A stretch of DNA of 34,805 nt, from the NCBI GenBank assembly GCA_031283105.1, contig JAITCL010000028.1, positions 1-34,805 on the forward strand, given 5' to 3'. The notes beneath the pieces are model-generated. The model saw only the letters and a program-made list of their open reading frames with translations, searched no databases and was not told where the DNA came from. Made by a program: the position numbers and the translations under genes. This DNA is from Treponema sp. Its GTDB lineage: Bacteria > Spirochaetota > Spirochaetia > Treponematales > Breznakiellaceae. Of this stretch, positions 24,677 to 32,033 are shown piece after piece (the stretch's first letter is position 1; every line of letters begins with the position of its first letter).

Positions 24677-24753
24677 GCAAAATAGTCGTGACTTTTTCGC
24701 AATATGATGCAAAAAAGTCTTGACTTTCTTGCAAAATGATGCAAAATAGTCGT
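24677..24753. promoter_or_regulatory. Tandem dyad array before the AAA/DUF4143 gene
   Basis: Five 11-bp arms alternate in orientation: GCAAAATAGTC (24677-24687), GACTTTTTCGC (24690-24700), GCAAAAAAGTC (24709-24719), GACTTTCTTGC (24722-24732), GCAAAATAGTC (24741-24751). Arms within a dyad are 2 bp apart and successive dyads are separated by 8 bp (AATATGAT, AAAATGAT), giving a 32-bp period, three helical turns. The last arm ends 2 bp before ATG 24754. Confidence 0.7.
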
Positions 24754-25905
24754 ATGAAGCGAAGACGTACAGATCAGATACTCAAAGACCTCGACTCAAA
24801 AATTGTCTTTTTGACCGGCCCGCGGCAGGTTGGTAAAACCTGGCTTGCCCATGATATTGCCCGGAAATTTGACCACCCCCTGTATCTTAATTATGACAGC
24901 CACGGCGACCGGGAAATTATTGAAAAAGAGGCATGGCTTGATTCTACGGATTTGATTGTTTTTGATGAAATTCACAAGATGCCGGACTGGAAAAGGTATA
25001 TAAAAGGGGTTTTTGATACCAGGCCGAAAAAGCTGAGAATTTTGGTAACCGGCAGCGCCCGACTGGAATATTTCAGGCAGGCAGGCGATTCGCTTTCGGG
25101 CCGTTTTTTTACCCACCGGCTTTTCCCCTTTTCGGCGGGAGAAACGGCTGCGGCGGGTCTTGCGCCGGACATTGACCGTCTGATGAGCCGGGGCGGGTTT
25201 CCCGAGCCTTTTTTGGCGGAAGATCCGCCATTGAGCAATGGCGAGCCATCTTTGGGTGGAGAGACCTTTGCCCGGCGCTGGCGCAAACAGTATGTGGACG
25301 GGCTTATCCGCGAAGATGTTCTTGATTTTGAAAATTTCAGTGATTTCAAATCCCTCAAACTGTGTCTGGAACTGCTGCGAAGCCGGGTCGGCTCCCCGGT
25401 TTCATATTTATCCATAGCCAGGGATATTGGCATTGCCCCTAACACGGTAAAAAAATACATTCATGTTTTTCAGGAACTGTATATAATTTTTATTGTTAGT
25501 CCTTTTAGCGAAAATATCGCGCGTTCCCTGCTGAAAGAGCCGAAAATTTACTTTTTTGATACCGCCCTTGTTGAGGGAGATGAAGGAGTCAAATTTGAAA
25601 ACCTTGTTGCCCTGTCGCTGGCAAAAGAAGCCGCCGCCGAGGAAGACCTGCGGGGAGTTTCCGCCGCCCTTCACTACATACGGACAAAAGACGGCAGGGA
25701 AGTTGATTTCTGCTATGTCAGAAACGGCAAGGCGCAGTACCTTATGGAAACAAAACTGTCCGATTCAAATATCAGCAAAAACCTTCACTATTTTTGCACC
25801 CTGTATAATATTCCGGGCATACAGTTGGTGAAGAATCTGAAACGGGAACGGCAGGAAGGTATTGAAGTGCGATCCGCCGCCGCATGGCTTGCGGAGCTTG
25901 AGTAA
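24754..25905 (+). CDS. AAA ATPase with DUF4143 (AAA_14/DUF4143 family)
   Basis: A 383-residue ATPase of the AAA_14/DUF4143 family, common in bacteria and archaea and of unknown cellular role. Walker A is GPRQVGKT (residues 22-29), Walker B is LIVFDEIH (Asp71, Glu72), and VTGSARLEYFR is the sensor-1 region. SLSGRFFTHRLFPFS follows. The C-terminal DUF4143 part has a winged-helix-like segment (SYLSIARDIGIAPNTVKKYI) and a nuclease-like end, DGREVDFCYVRNGK followed by LMETK, resembling the E-VDF-x(n)-E-x-K motif of PD-(D/E)XK folds. In-frame ATGs at 24736 and 24739 would start inside the dyad array, so 24754 is preferred, though no clear ribosome-binding site marks it. Mobile or selfish behaviour is often suspected for this family. 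Confidence 0.9.
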   Translation: MKRRRTDQILKDLDSKIVFLTGPRQVGKTWLAHDIARKFDHPLYLNYDSHGDREIIEKEAWLDSTDLIVFDEIHKMPDWKRYIKGVFDTRPKKLRILVTGSARLEYFRQAGDSLSGRFFTHRLFPFSAGETAAAGLAPDIDRLMSRGGFPEPFLAEDPPLSNGEPSLGGETFARRWRKQYVDGLIREDVLDFENFSDFKSLKLCLELLRSRVGSPVSYLSIARDIGIAPNTVKKYIHVFQELYIIFIVSPFSENIARSLLKEPKIYFFDTALVEGDEGVKFENLVALSLAKEAAAEEDLRGVSAALHYIRTKDGREVDFCYVRNGKAQYLMETKLSDSNISKNLHYFCTLYNIPGIQLVKNLKRERQEGIEVRSAAAWLAELE

Positions 25906-25908
25906 TTC

Positions 25909-27333
25909 CTACTGATTTAAAGACCGCAGGGCATTCTGGATTCTGGTGATGCGCGTTTTAATTTCATTGGGGGGTATCTCATCATAATCCCTGTCCAGTT
26001 CTACCTCATTGCGAATTCTGGTGATAACTTCATTGCGATTCGCAATAGTAGCTTCACGGGCTGTAATGGTAGCTTCACGAGTCCTAATGGTATTTTCCCG
26101 GTCGCCAATGGTATTTTCGCGGGCAGCAACGGTTTGGTTCAGTGAAGCGGTATCCCTTTCCAGCGACCTTATCCGGTTGTCCTTCTCGGCGGAGCTTGCC
26201 GTTAAAGTCTTGTTGGTGTTTTCCAGCGTTTGAACCGATTTTTCCAGATTGGCAAGCCGCTTGACCATACCGGCGCCGTCGGAGCTGAAAGTTTGTATGG
26301 CTTTTTCAAGCTGGGTATTTTTTTCCTGCAGTTCGGCAAACATTTTTTCGGCGCTCCGGTCGAGCGGCACTACGCCGCTGGCCAGGGCCGCCTGGTTCCG
26401 GCGCATTTCGTCTATCAGTGTTTCAAAGGCATTTATGGTCTGGACGTACATTTCTTTGCGCGTCTGTATGGCGCGAAGCCCCTGAAAAGCGGGGGTGTTC
26501 AAAAAGTTTCGCATTGACTGCACAATTTCGGCGGCCTCATCAAGGCGGTTTTCATTAATTTTATTGTTCAGATTCGCGAGAAAAGCGCCCATCTGGGCTT
26601 CCACTATGGCGGCCTGATTCTGCTCTCCGGAAAGCTGGTCCATTTCGTTGAAGGCAAGATCAACGATGGCGGCGTTTTGTTTTGAAACAAGGGCAAGCTC
26701 GCGGGTACGGCTTTCAAGCTGTGACTGAAGGTTTGCCTCCCGCGCACGGGATTCTTCCAGTATTTGGGAACGTTCATCCTGTACCGATGTCAGCGCGTTG
26801 CGGTATTCTGTTTGCAGGGATTTAAGTTGGTCTTCGGCGGCCTTTTGCTCCACGCTGAGTTCCTTGTTGTTTGAATAGAGTTCCCGCAGTTGGGCGTCAA
26901 CGTCTTCAAGCTGGGAAGCGATGACGGAAATTTCACTTTCTTTTTCTTCCAGGCGGGAAGATGTTTCTTTGCGGATGGTATCAATCAGCGCCCGCTCGGC
27001 GGTATTGTACACCTTTGTCCCTTCACGAACCTCGGCGTCGGTTTTTCCCTGGAGCGTGTACAGGGCGAAAAAACCGCCGGCAAGCGCCGCAACAGCGGCT
27101 ATATTAACCAGAACGGGAAAAAGCCCGCCGCTTTTTTGCGCCTTAAAGCGCCGTTTTAAGCCTTTCTTTTTACCTTTTATGGTTACGCTGTCCGCGCCGG
27201 CCGCGAGGGACAGGCGATTTTTTTCGGCAATGGCGTTTATCTGCGCGAAAATTTCCCGCTGTTCTTCCTCGGAAATTCCGCAGGCCGCGTCAAATACCGC
27301 TTCTTCGTTATACGTTACTGTGTTATTCGTCAT
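25909..27333 (-). CDS. Coiled-coil inner-membrane protein, function unknown
   Basis: A 474-residue protein with a cytosolic head (1-70, basic at GKKKGLKRRFKAQKSGG), one transmembrane helix (71-93) and a long periplasmic or cytosolic coiled coil rich in Glu, Gln, Lys and Arg. From about residue 400 a seven-residue motif repeats five times (ENTIGDR, ENTIRTR, EATITAR, EATIANR, NEVITRI), encoded by 21-bp imperfect tandem repeats near 26030-26130. Its ATG overlaps the parC stop by 11 nt, so it is translated from the same message. I do not recognise the family. The link with ParC might point to chromosome segregation or cell-division scaffolding, but this is only inferred from position. Confidence 0.82.
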   Translation of the reverse strand: MTNNTVTYNEEAVFDAACGISEEEQREIFAQINAIAEKNRLSLAAGADSVTIKGKKKGLKRRFKAQKSGGLFPVLVNIAAVAALAGGFFALYTLQGKTDAEVREGTKVYNTAERALIDTIRKETSSRLEEKESEISVIASQLEDVDAQLRELYSNNKELSVEQKAAEDQLKSLQTEYRNALTSVQDERSQILEESRAREANLQSQLESRTRELALVSKQNAAIVDLAFNEMDQLSGEQNQAAIVEAQMGAFLANLNNKINENRLDEAAEIVQSMRNFLNTPAFQGLRAIQTRKEMYVQTINAFETLIDEMRRNQAALASGVVPLDRSAEKMFAELQEKNTQLEKAIQTFSSDGAGMVKRLANLEKSVQTLENTNKTLTASSAEKDNRIRSLERDTASLNQTVAARENTIGDRENTIRTREATITAREATIANRNEVITRIRNEVELDRDYDEIPPNEIKTRITRIQNALRSLNQ

Positions 27334-29260
27334 TTTTCTTCCTCGCTATTTCAACCTTTGATACTTCCTTGTTCGCCAGCCTGATACCTCCGGCTTTAAG
27401 CCCCCGTACGCTGTAATCATGGGCCTTAAACTCCTCCATAAGAACCTTGAGCCGGGGTTTGGGCGTATATTTCAGGGTAAACGTAAATTTTGGCCGGGTG
27501 TCAATATACAGAACCGCCGCCCCGTCCGGCACCAGAAAATAATCCTTGTTCATAATCCAGCCTTCAATAATAAAACGCTTGATAAAGGCGCAGCCGGTTT
27601 CTTTTTCTTTATAAATAATGGTAAAAATTGTTTGTGATAATGCTTCCTTGTCGGCGACGCCTATCCACCATGCGTCTGCTCCGACAAAGGCCTTGTCCGG
27701 CAAATCCATCACCGAGTACATTCCGTTTTTGCGGATTGTCAGTATACGGTCAAAGGGGGAAACTTCGGTAATTTTTGCCCCGGCGACATTGGTCCCCAGA
27801 TAGCCGGTTTTCCGGTCATATTTTAACTCAACGTCCTTTTTAACCACTTCTTTCGCGTCAATTTTGTCAAACGCGCCGACTTTGGTCTTGCGGACTCCCT
27901 TTCCCAGTTCTTCATTGGCCTGTATCCGGGCGATAATTCCTTTAAGATAATTTATGGAGTATGCGACAATATTTTTTAAGTGGGCGTTGATCTCCTTTAT
28001 CCTTGCCTGTATCTGTTCCATTTCATCGCGCGCCTTGTTGATGTCGTATAACGAAATCCGGCGGATGGGGATACGCAGCAGGTGTTCAACATCGTCATGG
28101 CTTACGCCGCGCGGCCCCACTTCTTTCATAAAGGGCTGAAAGCCGGAAATAACGGCGTCTTCAACCCCTTTGGCGGTTTTCATTTTTTCAATGCCTTTGT
28201 AGATTCTCTCTTCTATAAAAATCCGCTCAAGGGTACGCAGGTGGAGCTTGTCCTGTAGCTCTCTTTTTTCCAACTCAAGTTCACTGGTAAGAATCTTGAC
28301 CAGTTGTTTCGCGTGATGTTTGATTACTTCGGTAACGGTCATCACGGTGGGCAGGCCGTCTTTAATGACCAGAAGGTTAACTGAAATGGATTGCTCACAT
28401 TCGGTAAAAGCAAACAGCGCGTCAACGGTTTCCTGGGCGTAAACCCCGCGGGCCAGTTTTACTTCTATTTCAACTTTTTCGGTGGTAAAGTCGCTGATCC
28501 CCTGAATTTTCAGCCTGCCCGCTTTTGCCGCGGCTTCCACGCTGTTTATCAATCCCTCCGTGGTTGAGCCGAAGGGCAGTTCGGTAATCAGTATGCGCTT
28601 GGGATCGGACGTGTCAAGTTTTGCCCGCACCAGCACTTTGCCGTTCCCGTCACGGTAATCGGAAACATCCACCTGGCCGCCGGTGGGAAAATCCGGGTAC
28701 AATTGAAATTTTTTTCCCGAAAGGCAGGCGATTTCCGCTTCCAGCACTTCGACGGCATTATGGGGCAGAATCTTCGTGGACATACCCACGGCGATTCCCT
28801 CGGCGCCCATTACCAGCACGACGGGAATTTTCGCCGGAAACAGCACCGGTTCCCGGTTGCGGCCATCGTAGGAATCCGCCCAGTCGGTAAGTTTGGGATT
28901 ATAAAAAATATCTTTGGAAAGTGGCGTCGCCCGACATTCGATATAACGCGGGGCGGACGCTTCATCGCCGGTGTAGAGGTTGCCAAAATTCCCCTGCCGG
29001 TCGATAAATAGTTCCTTGTTGGCAAGCACTACCAGAGAAGAACCGATAGAGGCCTCGCCGTGGGGGTGGTATTTCATGCACTGGCCCATTACATTGGCGA
29101 CTTTATGGAATTTGCCGTCGTCCATTTCGAAAAGGGTATGGAGAATGCGCCGCTGCACCGGTTTCAGGCCGTCTTCCAGATCGGGAATTGCCCGGTCTTT
29201 AATGACATAGGAGGCGTACTCAAGAAAGTTGCGGTCAAAGAGGTTTTTAATGTAGGCCAT
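27323..29260 (-). CDS. parC: DNA topoisomerase IV subunit A (type IIA topoisomerase, GyrA/ParC family)
   Basis: The DNA-cleaving subunit of a type IIA topoisomerase, which decatenates chromosomes with an ATPase partner (ParE) not in this window. The breakage-reunion domain shows DRAIPDLEDGLKPVQRRIL at 22-40, YHPHGEASI, and APRYIECR with catalytic Tyr106. The protein is 645 residues, with a shortened and diverged C-terminal beta-pinwheel and no clear GyrA-box, which favours ParC over GyrA. An open frame extends to 29314, but ATG 29260 begins the conserved MAYIKNLFDRNFLEYASYVI. TATAAT lies exactly 6 nt before it with TTGTTT 17 bp further upstream, so a leaderless message is likely. It overlaps the coiled-coil gene by 11 nt. 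Confidence 0.92.
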   Translation of the reverse strand: MAYIKNLFDRNFLEYASYVIKDRAIPDLEDGLKPVQRRILHTLFEMDDGKFHKVANVMGQCMKYHPHGEASIGSSLVVLANKELFIDRQGNFGNLYTGDEASAPRYIECRATPLSKDIFYNPKLTDWADSYDGRNREPVLFPAKIPVVLVMGAEGIAVGMSTKILPHNAVEVLEAEIACLSGKKFQLYPDFPTGGQVDVSDYRDGNGKVLVRAKLDTSDPKRILITELPFGSTTEGLINSVEAAAKAGRLKIQGISDFTTEKVEIEVKLARGVYAQETVDALFAFTECEQSISVNLLVIKDGLPTVMTVTEVIKHHAKQLVKILTSELELEKRELQDKLHLRTLERIFIEERIYKGIEKMKTAKGVEDAVISGFQPFMKEVGPRGVSHDDVEHLLRIPIRRISLYDINKARDEMEQIQARIKEINAHLKNIVAYSINYLKGIIARIQANEELGKGVRKTKVGAFDKIDAKEVVKKDVELKYDRKTGYLGTNVAGAKITEVSPFDRILTIRKNGMYSVMDLPDKAFVGADAWWIGVADKEALSQTIFTIIYKEKETGCAFIKRFIIEGWIMNKDYFLVPDGAAVLYIDTRPKFTFTLKYTPKPRLKVLMEEFKAHDYSVRGLKAGGIRLANKEVSKVEIARKKNDE

Positions 29261-29266
29261 GAGTTT

Positions 29267-29295
29267 ATTATACCATTTTTGATGAAGGCAAACAA
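29267..29295 (-). promoter_or_regulatory. Promoter of parC, predicted leaderless
   Basis: Minus strand TTGTTT (29295-29290), 17-bp spacer, TATAAT (29272-29267), six bases, then ATG 29260. No ribosome-binding site. Repeat copy D begins 6 bp beyond the -35 box. Confidence 0.65.
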
Positions 29296-29300
29296 TAACG

Positions 29301-29631
29301 CATGACAACAGCATTTACCCTGTTACATTGGTTATAGCCGGAATAAGGCGGCAAAGGAGGACAGTGTGGGGTTGCCAAAATATTATGGGGTTCTCCGACG
29401 GAGCAGACCAGGGAGTAAAAGCAAAAACCAGGTGTACAGTAAAAGCCGCACGGCACGGAAAACAAGAGGACACGCTGATAATGGAATTACTCATAGTTTT
29501 CAATAACGCACGGAAGCCGTGCGGGGGCTGCGTAGTTGGATTCCCCCATCTGTTTTGGCAGCCCCGGCGCTGTCTCCTGTGCCGGTTTACGCACTATTTC
29601 GTATATGAAGAAAGTAGATACTGTTGCCCTG
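29301..29631 (-). repeat. MITE-like structured element, copy D
   Basis: 331 bp, opposite orientation to A, C and E. Ends are CATGACAACAGCATTTAC (29301-29318) and GTAGATACTGTTGCCCTG (29614-29631); the outer repeats have diverged (about 14 of 18 pair). The inner stems CCGCACGGC..GCCGTGCGG and GGGGCTGC..GCAGCCCC are intact. It occupies the space between the divergent parC and H1-tailed HTH genes. Confidence 0.8.
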
Positions 29632-29642
29632 ATATTACTCCC

Positions 29643-29671
29643 TTGACAAAAAATAAAAAACATTATATAGT
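29643..29671 (+). promoter_or_regulatory. Promoter of the H1-tailed HTH gene
   Basis: TTGACA (29643-29648), A-rich 17-bp spacer, TATAGT (29666-29671). An AAGGAG ribosome-binding site (29689-29694) precedes ATG 29700, so this gene has an ordinary leader. Confidence 0.7.
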
Positions 29672-29699
29672 TTTTATATACTTTTATTAAGGAGTTATT

Positions 29700-30398
29700 A
29701 TGGCAAAAACCAAACAAACCCCGGGAGCTGCGTTGAATGCGCTTCTGAAAAAACACGGTTTGAATTATAACCGTCTGGCAAAGGCAATCGGCCTGAGCAG
29801 CGCAATGGTACGCCTTATTGCCCGCGATGAAAATCCGGTGTCGGCCTCTGTTGCTTTCCGCCTTGCGAAGTTTTTCAAGACAAAGCCGGAATACTGGCTT
29901 GCCTTGCAGATGGACTTTGACAATGCCAAAGCCGCTGGGGATAAAAAACTGGCCAAGGCGCTCAAGGACATCCCCACCGTAGATAAGGCGACGTTCGAGC
30001 GAAAACCAAGAACCACCAAAGCAAAATCCGCCAAAAAGGCCAAGCCCAAAGGGAAGCCCGCAAAGAAGTCCGTGCGGGGCAGAAAAGCCGCAGCAAAGCC
30101 CAAAAAGGCCGCGCCGAAAAAGGCTGCCAAGGGCGTAAAAAAAACGTCCGTAAAGCGGGCTAAACCCGCAACCAGCGCCAAAAAATCATCACCCAAGAAA
30201 ACGGTTAAGGCTGCCAAAGCCCCGGCTGTGAAGAAAGCCCCGGCTAAAAAAGCCGCGCCCGCGCCTAAACCATCCGTACCGGTAAAAAAAGCGCCGGTTG
30301 TCACGGTAAAACCGGAACCAAAACCTGTGGAAGTACAGTCTGTACCGCAACAGCCGTCAGTTCCTCCCGAGACACCGATTAACGAACCGCAGATTTAA
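29700..30398 (+). CDS. HigA-like HTH protein fused to a histone-H1-like Lys/Ala/Pro tail
   Basis: A 232-residue protein in two parts. Residues 1-95 resemble HigA/VapI-type antidotes: LKKHGLNYNRLAKAIGLSSA (HTH helices), then DENPVSASVAFRLAKFF and TKPEYWLALQMDFDNAKA, the characteristic C-terminal helix of that family. Residues 96-232 are low-complexity, Lys/Ala/Pro-rich, with KPAKK, APKKAAKG and VKKAPAKKAAP units as in bacterial histone-H1-like proteins, ending in an acidic/Pro/Gln tail. The tail should bind DNA without sequence preference. No HigB-type toxin lies next to it, so it is unlikely to be a classical antitoxin; a nucleoid-associated protein with an HTH is more plausible. It has a strong promoter and ribosome-binding site. 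Function is inferred. Confidence 0.85.
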   Translation: MAKTKQTPGAALNALLKKHGLNYNRLAKAIGLSSAMVRLIARDENPVSASVAFRLAKFFKTKPEYWLALQMDFDNAKAAGDKKLAKALKDIPTVDKATFERKPRTTKAKSAKKAKPKGKPAKKSVRGRKAAAKPKKAAPKKAAKGVKKTSVKRAKPATSAKKSSPKKTVKAAKAPAVKKAPAKKAAPAPKPSVPVKKAPVVTVKPEPKPVEVQSVPQQPSVPPETPINEPQI

Positions 30399-30409
30399 GA
30401 AGAATAAAA

Positions 30410-30469
30410 ACCACGAACCAACACGAACAACAATAAGATATGGAGCAAAAGTTCGTGCTGGTTCGTGGT
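30410..30469. repeat. ACGAACC inverted repeat, copy 2
   Basis: ACCACGAACC-AA-CACGAAC pairs with GTTCGTG-CT-GGTTCGTGGT around the centre AAGATATGGAGCAAAA. It is a shorter relative of 9825-9903 and lies between two convergent genes, where the hairpin could end transcription from both sides. Confidence 0.65.
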
Positions 30470-30496
30470 AAAATTCAAACATGTTTTAATAACATG

Positions 30497-32029
30497 CTAA
30501 CTCAAAACTATCTTATATCCAAACGTGTCCTGAAAGAGGCCGACTTTTTCTTCCACGCCCATAAGTTCCAGTGAAATGTCATAACTCCCCTGGGCGTGGA
30601 GGACTATGGTTTCAGCGCGGCGGTCTATCGTAATGTCTTTGATTTGCTGGGAATGGCCCCGGTCGAGGGCGTCGGCAACCCGCAGGATAGAAGCCATTTT
30701 CAGCACCAGTATCCGTTCCTCGCGCTGGAGGCTGATGTACTCAATGTCAGCCTCGGAAGGAGGGTCGCCCCGGTGGTAGCGTATAACATTGGCGATAATG
30801 TCCTGTTCGTCGCGGGGCAGGCCGAAAATTTCTGAGTTGGCGACAATGTACTGGCCGTGCCTGTTGTGGCCGGACGCTTTTATAAAAGCCCCTATGTCGT
30901 GAAGAATTGCGGCGGTTTCCAGCATCATACGCTGGCGCTGATTCATGCCGTGTACCTTTTCCAGCGCGTCAAAAAGCGTCATGCAGAGCCGGGCGACGTG
31001 CCGCGAATGGGATTCGTCAAAATGGAAACGGCGGCCTAAGTTAACCGCGGAAGCGATAATCTGGGAATAAAATTCCTTTTGCACATCGGAATCCACCCCC
31101 AGGGCCATGTCAATCAGGTAGCCTTCCCGGATACTTACCAGAGGAACCGCCACGCGGGCCGCGCCGGTCTGATCAAGAAATAATTTCAGCACGAGGATGC
31201 CGGGAATAAAACCTTCCGCCTCGGCATAGGTGATACCCAGTTTTTGAACACATTCTTCAACGGAATAATTGCGGATTTTTTCGGCAAAAGCGATAAAATC
31301 CTTACGGTCAATAACGCGGCAATGCTCGTTAAGTTCCGTACCGGCCTGGAGCGCGACATACCGGGCGTCGGAGCCGACCATAACAAAGGTGCGTACATGG
31401 GCCAGATCCATTTCGGCATTTAAAAGACTGGTGGTATTACGGATGGTTTCGCCGAGGTAACGTTCGTATAACAGGCTCGGCCCCGCTCCCAGCCGCGTCC
31501 GCTGGTCAATGATAATCGTTCCCAGTTTGATGCTGTGCGCCGCCACCATTTGCCCCCGGCGCAGCAGCATTATCTCGGTAGAACCGCCGCCCACCTCAAT
31601 AATCATTGAATTGGCCCGCCAGAACAGGGGCAAATCCTGCTTCAACGCAAAACGCACCCCCAGATACATCAGGCGGTTTTCCTCAACGCCGTCCACTACG
31701 GACAGGTTAAAGTCAGTTTCCTGCCGTATCCGGTCGATAAACATATCGCGGTTACGGGCAACCCGCAGGGCGCTGGTTGCGATAACGTGGGCGTCGGCGG
31801 CGGCAATGCCCCAGCCGGCCAGTAACTCTTTGAAATTTTGCAGAACGGTAAGACATTCCAAAAGAGACTCGCGGGAAAATTCGCCTGAATTAAATACGTC
31901 GCGTCCCAGGGCTACCGGCCTGCCCGCGTTATCCATGACCGTCCACTGTCCGTCGTCCTGTATTTGAGCGACGAGCAATCTGACACCGGTAGAACCTATT
32001 TCCAAAACAGCGACCAGACGGTTTTCCAT
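30497..32029 (-). CDS. Ppx/GppA family exopolyphosphatase with HD domain
   Basis: A 510-residue enzyme of the exopolyphosphatase/guanosine pentaphosphate phosphatase family, acting on polyphosphate or pppGpp in the cytoplasm. The ASKHA-fold part has phosphate-binding loops LEIGSTGVRLLVAQI (8-22) and IIEVGGGSTEIMLL (about 143-156), plus ATSALRVARNRD. The C-terminal third contains an HD motif (His377-Asp378 in ILHDIGAFI) and YHRGDPPS, giving the long Ppx/GppA form. The start lies just after the stop of the upstream glycosidase gene with AGGAAA before the ATG, so both belong to one operon. Substrate choice cannot be decided; linking it to the stringent response is inference. Confidence 0.92.
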   Translation of the reverse strand: MENRLVAVLEIGSTGVRLLVAQIQDDGQWTVMDNAGRPVALGRDVFNSGEFSRESLLECLTVLQNFKELLAGWGIAAADAHVIATSALRVARNRDMFIDRIRQETDFNLSVVDGVEENRLMYLGVRFALKQDLPLFWRANSMIIEVGGGSTEIMLLRRGQMVAAHSIKLGTIIIDQRTRLGAGPSLLYERYLGETIRNTTSLLNAEMDLAHVRTFVMVGSDARYVALQAGTELNEHCRVIDRKDFIAFAEKIRNYSVEECVQKLGITYAEAEGFIPGILVLKLFLDQTGAARVAVPLVSIREGYLIDMALGVDSDVQKEFYSQIIASAVNLGRRFHFDESHSRHVARLCMTLFDALEKVHGMNQRQRMMLETAAILHDIGAFIKASGHNRHGQYIVANSEIFGLPRDEQDIIANVIRYHRGDPPSEADIEYISLQREERILVLKMASILRVADALDRGHSQQIKDITIDRRAETIVLHAQGSYDISLELMGVEEKVGLFQDTFGYKIVLS

Positions 32030-32033
32030 TTTC

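Noticed and set aside
29261-29314. Longer N-terminus for ParC starting at 29314
   Set aside because: It would include the -10/-35 promoter and the tip of repeat copy D; the conserved ParC sequence starts at ATG 29260.
29700-30398. The H1-tailed protein as a classical HigA antitoxin
   Set aside because: No HigB-like gene is adjacent and more than half of the protein is a basic low-complexity tail.
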